Below the pieces are notes generated by a model. The model searched no databases, was not told where the DNA came from, and was given only the letters and a program-made list of their open reading frames with translations. A stretch of 64,000 bases of DNA, taken from Thiomicrospira microaerophila (GTDB lineage Bacteria; Pseudomonadota; Gammaproteobacteria; Thiomicrospirales; Thiomicrospiraceae). Position numbers and translations under genes: made by a program. The DNA lies in assembly GCF_000934765.1 (NCBI RefSeq), contig NZ_JYNN01000009.1, forward strand, positions 30,295 through 94,294. Reading direction: 5' to 3'. Positions 1-8,448 of this stretch are shown piece after piece (within the stretch, counting starts at the first letter, position 1; each line of letters starts with the position of its first letter).

Positions 1-7
1 ACCTAAT

Positions 8-277
8 ATGACACCAGGACAGGTATTGACCTTGGGTCAAAGCATGCTAGAGGTTGTGGCATTGCTTGCGGCGCCTTTACTCATTCCAGCGTTAGCGGTG
101 GGTTTGTTAATCGGTATGTTTCAGGCGGCAACGCAAATTAACGAAATGACTTTAAGTTTTATTCCAAAGCTAGTGATAGTTGGCGCTGCTTTAATCATAG
201 CGGGCCCTTGGATGTTGACTACTTTTCTTTCTTATACCATTGAGTTGTATATGAATATTCCCAATCTAATAGGCTAG
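8..277 (+). CDS. fliQ: Flagellar export apparatus protein FliQ
   Basis: FliQ is a small inner-membrane subunit of the flagellar type III export gate, where it assembles with FliP and FliR. The 89-residue product has the family length and two hydrophobic helices (about residues 16-40 and 52-78), with the conserved start MTPGQV and a QAATQINEMTLSFIPK-type loop between them. fliR begins 2 bp after its stop, so the two are co-transcribed and probably translationally coupled. The window begins only 7 bp upstream, so fliP is expected just outside. Identification is secure from length, topology and neighbours. Confidence 0.95.
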   Translation: MTPGQVLTLGQSMLEVVALLAAPLLIPALAVGLLIGMFQAATQINEMTLSFIPKLVIVGAALIIAGPWMLTTFLSYTIELYMNIPNLIG

Positions 278-279
278 TT

Positions 280-1056
280 GTGTCTTTTACCTATCACGAA
301 TATTTACAGTTGATAGGCTTGTATTTTTGGCCGTTTGTACGCATTGGCACCATGTTATCGATTATTCCGTTATTTGGTATGAAGGGCGTGCCTGTCAGGT
401 CACGCTTGATATTAACCCTGGTGATTACCTTGGCCGTCGCGCCTTTGTTACCCTTGCCACCGCCCGTTGACCCATTTACCTGGCAAGGTTTGTTGTATAT
501 GATGCAGCAAGTTTTAATTGGTTTGGCGATGGGGGTTATTTTTTTGGTGGTGTTTCAAGCTTTTGTGCTCGCCGGCCATATGATTGCGATGGCGATGGGC
601 TTGGCTTTTGCCTCAATGGTGGATCCGGCTACGGGCGTAAATGCACCGGTCGTATCTCAATACTTTACGATTATGGCTACCTTGTTGTTCCTGGCACTGG
701 ATGGTCACATTATGGTGATCTATGCGGTGGTGGAGAGCTTTTATCTATTGCCCGTCGGCAGTCATTTTTTGACCGCTGAAAGCATGCAGTTGGTTGCCCA
801 GTTTGGAAGTACGATGTTTAGCGCTGGAGTCTTGATTGCGTTGCCAGCGATTACGGCTTTATTGTTGATCAATATTTCATTTGGTGTGATCACGCGCGCC
901 GCGCCTGCGCTCAATATCTTTGCTGTGGGCTTCCCTATTACGCTAATGGCGGGCTTGGTGATGCTGATTTTTACTACACCAATGTTATTGCCGCATTTAG
1001 AAGAGTTGTTGATGCGCGCGTTTAATCGCATTCATATGTTGCAATTAAACCCATAG
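280..1056 (+). CDS. fliR: Flagellar export apparatus protein FliR
   Basis: FliR is the polytopic inner-membrane component of the flagellar export gate; it packs with FliP and FliQ into the core through which rod, hook and filament subunits pass. The 258-residue protein is of normal length and is built of about six hydrophobic segments. The start is a GTG placed 2 bp after the fliQ stop, which fits tight coupling; no closer ATG is available at the amino end. flhB follows after 11 bp. Antisense frames within this gene are shadows. Confidence 0.95.
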   Translation: MSFTYHEYLQLIGLYFWPFVRIGTMLSIIPLFGMKGVPVRSRLILTLVITLAVAPLLPLPPPVDPFTWQGLLYMMQQVLIGLAMGVIFLVVFQAFVLAGHMIAMAMGLAFASMVDPATGVNAPVVSQYFTIMATLLFLALDGHIMVIYAVVESFYLLPVGSHFLTAESMQLVAQFGSTMFSAGVLIALPAITALLLINISFGVITRAAPALNIFAVGFPITLMAGLVMLIFTTPMLLPHLEELLMRAFNRIHMLQLNP

Positions 1057-1067
1057 AGGATGCTTAG

Positions 1068-2192
1068 ATGGCAGAGAGCGAAGACGGCCAAGAAAAATCC
1101 GAAGAACCCTCCGAGAAAAAGCTCCGTGAGGCCAGAGAGAAGGGGGATATTGCGCGCTCGAAAGAGTTGACCACTTTTTTAATGGTCATTTCTGGTGCGT
1201 TGTTTTTGTATTTCTTTGGCCCGCAAATGATTGCCTCGTTTGAAATGATTATGATTGGTGGGCTCAGTTTAGAGCGTGATCATGCCTATGATACTAAGAA
1301 AATGCTGGACAATAGCCTTGGTATTGTGGTCGCCTCGATTATGATGATATTGCCATTTTTGTTGTTAATGGCGTTTGTAGCGATTGTTGGCTCATCGTTG
1401 TTGGGCGGTTTTAACTTTAGTACCCAAGCGATGGCGCCGAAGTTCAGTAAGTTGAATCCTGCTAAAGGGCTGAAGCGTATGGTCTCGATGCAGGCACTGA
1501 TGGAACTGCTCAAGGCGCTGGGTAAGTTTGGTTTGGTTTTAGCGGTGGCGGTGGCATTTTTGTGGTACACCTTTGCAGAGGTGGTATCCATTGGCGCGCA
1601 GTCATTGCATGTTGCGTTGGCGCATTCGGCGAAAATTATTATTGAGGCTTTTATTTTGGTTAGTCTGGCATTGATTGTGATCGCTATCATTGATGTCCCT
1701 TTTCAGGTTTATCAACATACTGAAAAACTGAAAATGACCAAGCAGGAAGTAAAAGAGGAGTATAAACAGCAAGAAGGTAATCCGGAAGTTAAGGCCCGTA
1801 TTCGTCAAATTCAGCGGGAGATGTCGCAGAGGCGCATGATGCAGCGTGTACCGGATGCGGATGTGGTTATTACGAACCCAACCCATTATTCAGTGGCATT
1901 GAAATATGATCCCGATACCATGGATGCGCCGATTGTGCTGGCGTTAGGTATCGACTTTATGGCGGCCCAAATTAGAACGGCCGCCCGTGATAATCATATC
2001 CCGATTGTCGAAGCACCGCAATTAGCGCGTGCTTTGTACTATAATTCCGAGGCTGAGCAGCCTATTCCGCATGCGTTGTTTAAAGCCGTGGCGGCGGTGT
2101 TGGCTTATGTATTTGCGTTGCGTGATAATAAAAAACAATCGTTGGATGTATCAAAGCTTGATATTCCAGCTAACTTAAAAACTGAGCCTTAA
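1068..2192 (+). CDS. flhB: Flagellar export switch protein FlhB
   Basis: FlhB controls the switch in substrate specificity of the flagellar export machine from rod/hook to filament proteins. The 374-residue protein has a charged cytoplasmic amino end (SEKKLREAREKGDIARSKE), four hydrophobic segments up to about residue 215, and a soluble carboxy domain carrying the autocleavage motif NPTH at residues 270-273. Cleavage between Asn270 and Pro271 is known for the family and the motif is intact. The order fliQ-fliR-flhB-flhA is the standard gammaproteobacterial polar-flagellum arrangement. Confidence 0.96.
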   Translation: MAESEDGQEKSEEPSEKKLREAREKGDIARSKELTTFLMVISGALFLYFFGPQMIASFEMIMIGGLSLERDHAYDTKKMLDNSLGIVVASIMMILPFLLLMAFVAIVGSSLLGGFNFSTQAMAPKFSKLNPAKGLKRMVSMQALMELLKALGKFGLVLAVAVAFLWYTFAEVVSIGAQSLHVALAHSAKIIIEAFILVSLALIVIAIIDVPFQVYQHTEKLKMTKQEVKEEYKQQEGNPEVKARIRQIQREMSQRRMMQRVPDADVVITNPTHYSVALKYDPDTMDAPIVLALGIDFMAAQIRTAARDNHIPIVEAPQLARALYYNSEAEQPIPHALFKAVAAVLAYVFALRDNKKQSLDVSKLDIPANLKTEP

Positions 2193-2213
2193 TGAAAAGC
2201 ATAGCATTTATTC

Positions 2214-4304
2214 ATGGATTTTAAGCAGTTATACCAGATTTTAAAGCAGTGGTTTAAGCGCGGGTTAGGTGCACCGATTGCGATTTTGTCGTTGCTCGGT
2301 ATGATAACTATACCCTTGCCTGCGATTTTGCTTGATATCTTTTTTACGTTTAACATTGTGTTGTCGTTAGTGATTCTTATGGTCACGGTCTATGCGCGGC
2401 GCGTGTTGGATTTTGCTGTATTTCCAACGGTGATTTTGATTGCGACCTTATTTCGTTTATCACTTAATATTGCTTCAACGCGGGTTATTTTGCTTGAAGG
2501 TCATAATGGTGGTGATGCGGCCGGTAAAGTGATTGAAGCCTTTGGTGAATTTGTTATTGGCGGCAACTATGCGGTTGGTTTGGTGGTGTTTGCTATCTTG
2601 GTTATTATTAACTTTGTAGTTGTCACCAAAGGCGCAGGCCGCGTAGCGGAGGTAAGTGCGCGCTTCACGTTGGATTCGATGCCGGGTAAGCAAATGGCGA
2701 TAGACGCGGATTTGAACGCCGGTCTGATTACGCAAGAGCAGGCGCAAGAGCGACGTAAGGAAATTACGGCGGAGGCTGACTTTTATGGTTCGATGGATGG
2801 TGCCAGTAAGTTTGTGCGTGGGGATGCGATTGCCGGTATTATTATTTTGCTGATTAATATTGTCGGTGGGTTTGCGATTGGTGTGGGTCAGCATGGTTTG
2901 AGTTTTGGTGAGGCGGTTGAAATTTATACCCTATTAACCATAGGGGATGGCTTGGTGGCACAAATTCCCGCCTTGCTTTTGTCGTCGGCCACCGCGATTA
3001 TCGTGACGCGCGTATCGGGTGATCAAGAGGATATGGGGCAGCAGCTAGAAAACCAGATGTTTTCTAGCCCGCAGGCACTCGGTGTGACGGCGGCGATTGT
3101 AGGCGTCATGGGTGTGATTCCGGGTATGCCTAATTTAGCCTTCTTGTCTTTTGCTATCTTAGCTGGGTTGGGTGCTTATTTTATCTTCAAAAATCAACAA
3201 AAACAGGCTGTCAAAGAAAAGACCCAAATTAAGCCAGATGCGCCGCAGGATACCAAGCCGGCGGAGTTGAGTTGGGACGATGTTCAGCAGGTCGATGTAT
3301 TGGGTTTGGAGGTCGGTTATCGCTTGATTCCAATGGTGGATACCAGTCAAAATGGCCAGTTGCTAGAGCGTATTCGTGGCGTGCGGCGCAAGGTGTCTCA
3401 GGAGTTGGGTTTTCTTGTGCCGCCAGTGCATATTCGCGATAATTTGGACTTAAAGCCAAATCAGTATAGAATCATGCTGATGGGGGTGCCTTCGGGTGAA
3501 TCTGAAGTCACGCCCGAGCGTGAAATGGCGATTAACCCTGGGAGTGTATATGGCGATATTGCCGGTACACCGACGAAAGACCCTACCTTTGGTTTAGACG
3601 CAGTGTGGATTAATCCGACGGATCGAGACCAAGCCCAAGCATTAGGTTACACGGTGGTTGATGCGAGCACGGTGATTGCAACGCATGTGAGTCAGGTGAT
3701 ACAGGATTATGCGCCTGATTTACTGGGGTTTGATGAAACCCAGCAATTGCTCGATAAACTCAAGAAAACATCACCTAAATTGGTGGATGAGTTGATCCCT
3801 GATCAACTCTCATTAGCGGCGCTGGTAAAGGTGCTGCAGAGTTTATTGGACGAAAAGGTTTCTATTCGTGACATGCGCTCTATTGTCGAGGCTTTATCAG
3901 AAAAGGCATCGCAAACCCGTGACCCGGCTCAATTGGTGATGCATGTCCGTGCGGCCTTGGGTCGTTCAATCGTGCAAGATATTGTGGGTATTAATGGTGA
4001 GTTGAAGGTGATTACACTCGAACCTTCTTTGGAGCAGTTGCTGATTCAGGCTACGCAAGGTGCGCCTGATGGACAATTGGCGATTGAGCCAGGTTTGGCC
4101 GAGCGTTTACATGGTACCTTAAAAGAACAGGCCCAAAAACTCGAAATGGAAGGTCAACCAGCGGTGTTGTTGGTGGCACCACAAATACGCGCGCAGTTAG
4201 CGCGATTGTTTAAATACAGTTTAGCTAGTCTGCATATATTGGCTTACTCTGAAGTACCGGAAAATAGACAAATTAGTGTAGTGGCAAATGTGGGAAATAA
4301 CTAG
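2214..4304 (+). CDS. flhA: Flagellar export gate protein FlhA
   Basis: FlhA is the large export-gate subunit that docks flagellar chaperone-substrate complexes and couples export to the proton motive force. At 696 residues it has the family length: a membrane half with about eight helices to around residue 330, a charged linker rich in Lys and Gln, and the cytoplasmic nonameric-ring domain. The conserved segment between the membrane helices (AGRVAEVSARFTLDSMPGKQ) is plainly visible. It follows flhB by 21 bp and precedes flhF by 18 bp. Confidence 0.96.
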   Translation: MDFKQLYQILKQWFKRGLGAPIAILSLLGMITIPLPAILLDIFFTFNIVLSLVILMVTVYARRVLDFAVFPTVILIATLFRLSLNIASTRVILLEGHNGGDAAGKVIEAFGEFVIGGNYAVGLVVFAILVIINFVVVTKGAGRVAEVSARFTLDSMPGKQMAIDADLNAGLITQEQAQERRKEITAEADFYGSMDGASKFVRGDAIAGIIILLINIVGGFAIGVGQHGLSFGEAVEIYTLLTIGDGLVAQIPALLLSSATAIIVTRVSGDQEDMGQQLENQMFSSPQALGVTAAIVGVMGVIPGMPNLAFLSFAILAGLGAYFIFKNQQKQAVKEKTQIKPDAPQDTKPAELSWDDVQQVDVLGLEVGYRLIPMVDTSQNGQLLERIRGVRRKVSQELGFLVPPVHIRDNLDLKPNQYRIMLMGVPSGESEVTPEREMAINPGSVYGDIAGTPTKDPTFGLDAVWINPTDRDQAQALGYTVVDASTVIATHVSQVIQDYAPDLLGFDETQQLLDKLKKTSPKLVDELIPDQLSLAALVKVLQSLLDEKVSIRDMRSIVEALSEKASQTRDPAQLVMHVRAALGRSIVQDIVGINGELKVITLEPSLEQLLIQATQGAPDGQLAIEPGLAERLHGTLKEQAQKLEMEGQPAVLLVAPQIRAQLARLFKYSLASLHILAYSEVPENRQISVVANVGNN

Positions 4305-4322
4305 TCCGATAGGAGTTTCGGC

Positions 4323-5471
4323 TTGAAAATGAAACGATATATTGCGCCTACTATGCGGCTCGCGATGGCGAAAGTGCGTGAAGAACAAGGTGCAGATGCA
4401 ATCATTATGTCGTCCAGAACCGTCGCACAGGGTGTGGAAGTGGTGGTGGCGGCAGAGGCAGATAGTGTGACAGCCTCGGCATTGACGCGTCGCTTTGTGC
4501 CGCCAGTTGAACCGCCAACTGCTGCGTCGGCGCATCACCACCAGGCTGATCTTGAGCGTATGTCTTCGGAGATTCAGGCGGTAAAGAAATTACTTGAGCA
4601 GCAGCTTTCGGGTTTGGCCTGGGGGCAAAATGAACTGGCAGAGCCTCATAAGGTTGATTTATTAAAAAGATTAATGCGGCTGGGGTTAAGTTGGGAACTG
4701 TGTCAACAGCTAGTACAGAATGTAGAGCAAGGTGCTGACCAGGCCTGGTCATTTATTTTGCAAGACATGGAAGGTATTATCCCAAAGGTCGAGCGCGATA
4801 TTATAGAGTCAGGCGGCATTATTGCACTAGTTGGGCCGACAGGTGTTGGTAAAACCACAACGATTGCCAAAATCGCGAGTCGCTTTGTGATGCGTTATGG
4901 TGCGAATGAATTAGCCTTGATTACAACGGATTGTTATAAAATTGGTGCGCAAGAGCAGTTGCGTACCTTTGCTGATTTAATCGGTGTACCTGTTTATGTG
5001 GCGAACACGCAAGGTGAACTCTATGCCTTGTTGGATGCATTGAGCAAAAAACGTTTGGTATTAATTGATACGGCGGGGATGAGTCAGCGCGACTTACAGC
5101 TGTCTCAACAGTTAACCTCGGGTCATGCTGGAGCGGATAAGGTACGAAATTATCTTGTATTATCCGCCGCTACACAGCTGAATGTGATGCGAGATATTGT
5201 AAACTCATTTGGTAAAGTGATATTAAAGGGCTGTATTTTAACCAAGTTGGATGAAGCATTGCAGCTAGGTAATGTGATCAGTGTATTGATTGAGTCGCAC
5301 TTGCCTATGGTGTATGTTTCGGTGGGGCAACGTGTGCCTGAAGACTTGCAGAAGATGCAGCCTGCAGAGTTGATAGATCGCGCGGTGATGCTTGGACAGC
5401 AAAATCCGATTGCGATTGATGATCAGCTTTATCGTATGGGGATGTTAAAGGAGTGGGTACATGGTCAATGA
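4323..5471 (+). CDS. flhF: Flagellar SRP-like GTPase FlhF
   Basis: FlhF is the signal-recognition-particle-type GTPase that places the flagellum at the cell pole. The 382-residue product has a basic B region at the amino end, a variable linker rich in Ala, Pro and His, and the NG domain with P-loop GPTGVGKT at residues 171-178, then a TDCYKIGAQEQL segment and the G4 motif TKLDEA. I chose the TTG start because AGGAG at 4311-4315 lies 7 bp upstream and the resulting MKMKR start matches the family; an ATG two codons later is the alternative. It carries one copy of the iterated palindrome (reads DQAWS). Presence with flhG implies polar rather than peritrichous flagella. Confidence 0.94.
   Translation: MKMKRYIAPTMRLAMAKVREEQGADAIIMSSRTVAQGVEVVVAAEADSVTASALTRRFVPPVEPPTAASAHHHQADLERMSSEIQAVKKLLEQQLSGLAWGQNELAEPHKVDLLKRLMRLGLSWELCQQLVQNVEQGADQAWSFILQDMEGIIPKVERDIIESGGIIALVGPTGVGKTTTIAKIASRFVMRYGANELALITTDCYKIGAQEQLRTFADLIGVPVYVANTQGELYALLDALSKKRLVLIDTAGMSQRDLQLSQQLTSGHAGADKVRNYLVLSAATQLNVMRDIVNSFGKVILKGCILTKLDEALQLGNVISVLIESHLPMVYVSVGQRVPEDLQKMQPAELIDRAVMLGQQNPIAIDDQLYRMGMLKEWVHGQ
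4737..4750. repeat. Iterated palindrome, perfect core, in flhF
   Basis: GACCAGGCCTGGTC is a perfect 14-bp palindrome; reads DQAWS in flhF. Confidence 0.88.
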
Positions 5472-6387
5472 TCAAGCCGCTGGCCTACGTGCGATGCAAG
5501 GTGCCAAAAAACCGTCTGCGACTACGCAAGCTCAAGCGCGGCCTGAAGCGCTAAATACGGCCTCTAAACCTGTTCGTGTTGTCACGGTGGCCAGTGGAAA
5601 GGGGGGCGTGGGCAAAACGAATTTATCGGTGAATTTAGCGATCTGCTTGAGCCAGCTTGGCGGTCGTGTGCTCTTGATGGATGCCGATATGAGTTTGGCG
5701 AATGTGGATATTATGCTAGGTTTACAGACGCGTTATAACTTATCACATGTGCTAGATGGTGAAAAAACACTGGCCGAAGTGATTGTTGAGGGACCTGCCG
5801 GTATCCGCATTATACCGGCGGCATCCGGTGTTAAACGCATGTCACAATTAAGCGCTTTGGAGAATGCTGGCATTATTAATGCTTTCTCTGCGTTATCAGA
5901 TGATCTGGATGTGTTAATTGTGGATACGGCGGCAGGGATTGCCGATAGTGTGGTGAGTTATTGTCGCGCGGCACAGGAGGTCATTGTGGTGGTGTGTGAT
6001 GAGCCGGCCTCCATTACGGATGCCTATGCATTGATAAAGGTATTGAGTCGTGATTATAAAATTACGCGTTTTCGTTTGGTCTCTAACATGAGTCGATCAC
6101 CGGCACACAGTCAGCGTCTGTATGAAAAGTTTGCGCGTGTGTGTGAGCAGTTTTTACAGGTGCGTATTGATTTTTTTGGCACAGTGCCTTTTGATAATGC
6201 CTTGCGCGATGCTGTACAAAAACAAAAACCTGTCACCTTGTTGCATCCGTCAAGCCCATCGGCGCAAGCCTTTGGTGCGATGGCTAAAAAGTTACAAACA
6301 TGGCCTTTGCCTACCGGCGTGAATGGCTATTTACAATTTTTTGTGGAAAAGTTGTTTAATCGATCTAAAGAGCCGCGGAGTGAATAA
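5461..6387 (+). CDS. flhG: Flagellar number regulator FlhG (MinD-like ATPase)
   Basis: FlhG (FleN, YlxH) is a MinD/ParA-type ATPase that limits flagellar number and works against FlhF. The deviant Walker A motif GKGGVGKT lies at residues 46-53, followed by the MDADMSLANVD and VDTAAGI signatures of the MinD family. A helical amino tail precedes the ATPase core, and the carboxy end is amphipathic, as expected for membrane targeting. Its ATG overlaps the end of flhF by 11 bp and is preceded by AAGGAG at good spacing. It lies between flhF and fliA as in Vibrio and Pseudomonas. Confidence 0.94.
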   Translation: MVNDQAAGLRAMQGAKKPSATTQAQARPEALNTASKPVRVVTVASGKGGVGKTNLSVNLAICLSQLGGRVLLMDADMSLANVDIMLGLQTRYNLSHVLDGEKTLAEVIVEGPAGIRIIPAASGVKRMSQLSALENAGIINAFSALSDDLDVLIVDTAAGIADSVVSYCRAAQEVIVVVCDEPASITDAYALIKVLSRDYKITRFRLVSNMSRSPAHSQRLYEKFARVCEQFLQVRIDFFGTVPFDNALRDAVQKQKPVTLLHPSSPSAQAFGAMAKKLQTWPLPTGVNGYLQFFVEKLFNRSKEPRSE

Positions 6388-6390
6388 TTA

Positions 6391-7116
6391 ATGAGGGGCA
6401 CCCATTTATATAACCAAGTGCAATCAAATTGTAATCGTGCCGGTTCAGCTGTTGAGCAGCATTTGCCCTTGGTTAAAAAAATTGCCTACCATTTAAAGGG
6501 GCGATTGCCTGATAGTGTATTTGTTGAAGATCTTATTCAAGCGGGTGTGATTGGTTTGATTGAGGCACTGCAAAAGTATAGCGCTGACCAAGGCGCTAGT
6601 TTTGAGACTTACGCTGGTATACGTATACGTGGTGCGATGCTGGATGAAATTCGTAAAGGTGATTGGACGCCACGTTCTGTGCATCGTAAGTCCCGGGAGG
6701 TCAGCGAAGCAATACACCAGGTGGAATCCCGTTTAGGGCGAGAGGCACGCGATAGCGAGGTAGCTGAGGCGATGGGGCTTACCCTGGAGGAGTACCATCA
6801 TATTCTGATGGATACGAACTGTGCTCATCTTATGTCGATTGATGAGCCTGATTCAGATTTTCTTTCTGAAGGGCAAATTGATGGGCATGGTGCCTCGCCT
6901 TTGGCTATGTTGACCGAGGCCGGTTTTAAAGAGAATTTAGCGCAATTGATTGCGGAGTTGCCGGAGAAAGAGGCGCTGGTTATGGCGCTTTACTATGATG
7001 AAGAGTTGAATCTTAAGGAGATAGGCTTGGTCTTGGAGGTGTCTGAGTCGCGGGTCAGTCAAATTCATAGCCAGGCGATTAAGCGTCTTAGGGCGCGAAT
7101 GAGTGATTGGTTGTAA
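6391..7116 (+). CDS. fliA: RNA polymerase sigma-28 factor FliA
   Basis: FliA is the sigma factor for late flagellar genes (filament, motors and receptors). The 241-residue protein shows region 2 (EDLIQAGVIGLIEALQKY and the GAMLDEIRKGDWTPRSVH segment), region 3, and a region 4 helix-turn-helix (LKEIGLVLEVSESRVSQIHS). It begins 3 bp after flhG with GGAG at 6377-6380. It is known to be held inactive by FlgM, which is not in this window. The chemotaxis genes downstream are probable members of its regulon, but I do not see a convincing sigma-28 promoter in the short gap before cheY. Confidence 0.96.
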   Translation: MRGTHLYNQVQSNCNRAGSAVEQHLPLVKKIAYHLKGRLPDSVFVEDLIQAGVIGLIEALQKYSADQGASFETYAGIRIRGAMLDEIRKGDWTPRSVHRKSREVSEAIHQVESRLGREARDSEVAEAMGLTLEEYHHILMDTNCAHLMSIDEPDSDFLSEGQIDGHGASPLAMLTEAGFKENLAQLIAELPEKEALVMALYYDEELNLKEIGLVLEVSESRVSQIHSQAIKRLRARMSDWL

Positions 7117-7202
7117 TCTTCATCTTAAGGGTTTCGTTTCTAAGTGAGAATACGTGTTAAAATAGCAAGCTATGTTGATAAATGTTATTCAGGGATAAGG
7201 GT

Positions 7203-7595
7203 ATGAGTATAAATAGAGATATGAAGATTTTGGTGGTAGATGACTTTTCTACTATGCGTCGTATAGTCAAAAACTTGCTTAAAGAGTTGGGTTTTAGTTA
7301 TTTTGATGAAGCGGATGATGGTGCTACCGCTTGGCCTATGGTGCAGACGGGCAAGTATGATTTTATTGTGAGTGATTGGAATATGCCGCAAATGACAGGC
7401 TTGCAGTTACTTAAAAATGTGCGCGCTGATGAAAAGTTAAAAGATACTCCGTTTTTACTCATTACCGCTGAAGCGAAGCGCAGTCAGATTTTAGAGGCGG
7501 CTCAAGCGGGTGTGGATGGTTATATCGTGAAACCCTTTACAGCGGCGACGTTAAATGCCAAGATTCAAAAAATCTTTGAAAGGCGTGGTGGCTAA
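7203..7595 (+). CDS. cheY: Chemotaxis response regulator CheY
   Basis: CheY is the single-domain receiver that is phosphorylated by CheA and binds the flagellar switch. With the ATG at 7203 the protein is 130 residues, matching the family. Acidic pocket Asp13/Asp14, phospho-acceptor Asp58 (in VSDWNMPQM), the switch Thr in ITAEAK and Lys in IVKPF are all present. The sequence is close to enteric CheY throughout. AGGGA at 7191-7195 lies 7 bp before this ATG; an in-frame ATG at 7182 would add a seven-residue tail with no ribosome site, so it is rejected. cheZ follows after 38 bp. Confidence 0.96.
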   Translation: MSINRDMKILVVDDFSTMRRIVKNLLKELGFSYFDEADDGATAWPMVQTGKYDFIVSDWNMPQMTGLQLLKNVRADEKLKDTPFLLITAEAKRSQILEAAQAGVDGYIVKPFTAATLNAKIQKIFERRGG

Positions 7596-7633
7596 ATCTT
7601 AGCCGATTTAGTAAAAATACATTAATCAAATCT

Positions 7634-8314
7634 ATGGGTGAGTCCATGTCGATAATCAGTCAAATAAAACAACAGGATGTGGCCGATCTGCTGGCGGCAT
7701 TGCAAGCAGGTAATGAAGTGCAGGCTGCGCAGCTGCTGACTCAAATTACACAGAGTAATGAGCAATCGCTCTATCAGTCACTCGGGCAAATGACGCGCAA
7801 CCTGCATGAGTCGTTAAAAGAAGTCGATGATATGGAACTGATGCAGCAAGTTAAGCATGATTTGCCTGACTTGAATGAACGTATTCATTATGTTTTATCT
7901 TCAACCGAACAGGCTGTTGATACAACCTTAACGGCCGCTGAGTCTATGGGTCAAGCCTTAGATAGTCTTGAGGGTTTGAGAGATAAGTTGAAACCTAAGC
8001 ATGCGGCGATATTGGATGAGTCCCTCTCTCTTGTTAGTCAGCAGCTCAATGAAATTATGCAAGCCCAGTCTTTTCAAGATTTAACAGGTCAAGTGTTAAA
8101 GCGGATGTTGGTCGTGGTGGGGGCATTTGAACATAGCCTATTGGACTTGGTGCAGCGTGCGGGTCATAATTTAGAGGCCTTGCCCCCTCGTCAGGTCGAT
8201 CAGCAGGCAGAGGATATGAAAGGTGTGGGGCCGGCTTCAACGGCGCGTGATAAAAATAAAACAGCACAAACACAAGATGATGTAGATGATTTGCTTGCCG
8301 ACCTTGGCTTTTAA
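7634..8314 (+). CDS. cheZ: Chemotaxis phosphatase CheZ
   Basis: CheZ dephosphorylates CheY-P. The 226-residue product is mainly long helices forming the family's coiled hairpin; the catalytic segment SFQDLTGQVLKRM supplies the Gln that attacks the CheY-phosphate. The last residues, QDDVDDLLADLGF, match the CheY-binding amphipathic peptide at the CheZ carboxy end, joined by a flexible linker. An alternative ATG at 7646 would remove four residues; GGGTGAG at 7636-7642 lies very close to it, so the start is uncertain. The cheY-cheZ-cheA order supports a canonical motility pathway. Confidence 0.94.
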   Translation: MGESMSIISQIKQQDVADLLAALQAGNEVQAAQLLTQITQSNEQSLYQSLGQMTRNLHESLKEVDDMELMQQVKHDLPDLNERIHYVLSSTEQAVDTTLTAAESMGQALDSLEGLRDKLKPKHAAILDESLSLVSQQLNEIMQAQSFQDLTGQVLKRMLVVVGAFEHSLLDLVQRAGHNLEALPPRQVDQQAEDMKGVGPASTARDKNKTAQTQDDVDDLLADLGF

Positions 8315-8448
8315 TGTGTTTATTTAATATTTTATACTAGTTTTTACTTAATCTTCCGTCTTTTATTGCGGGGGTAAAATCGGTTGCTGGCACAGGCCTT
8401 GCTTTAGTAACGCTATTATTATTTAGTGTTTGCCATGAGGATATCAGC

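Noticed and set aside
1286..1690. Long antisense frame within flhB
   Set aside because: It is the reverse strand of a conserved gene with no ribosome site and no recognisable domain.
7155..7181. Possible sigma-28 promoter before cheY
   Set aside because: GTTGATAA resembles a -10 but the -35 at the right distance does not fit.
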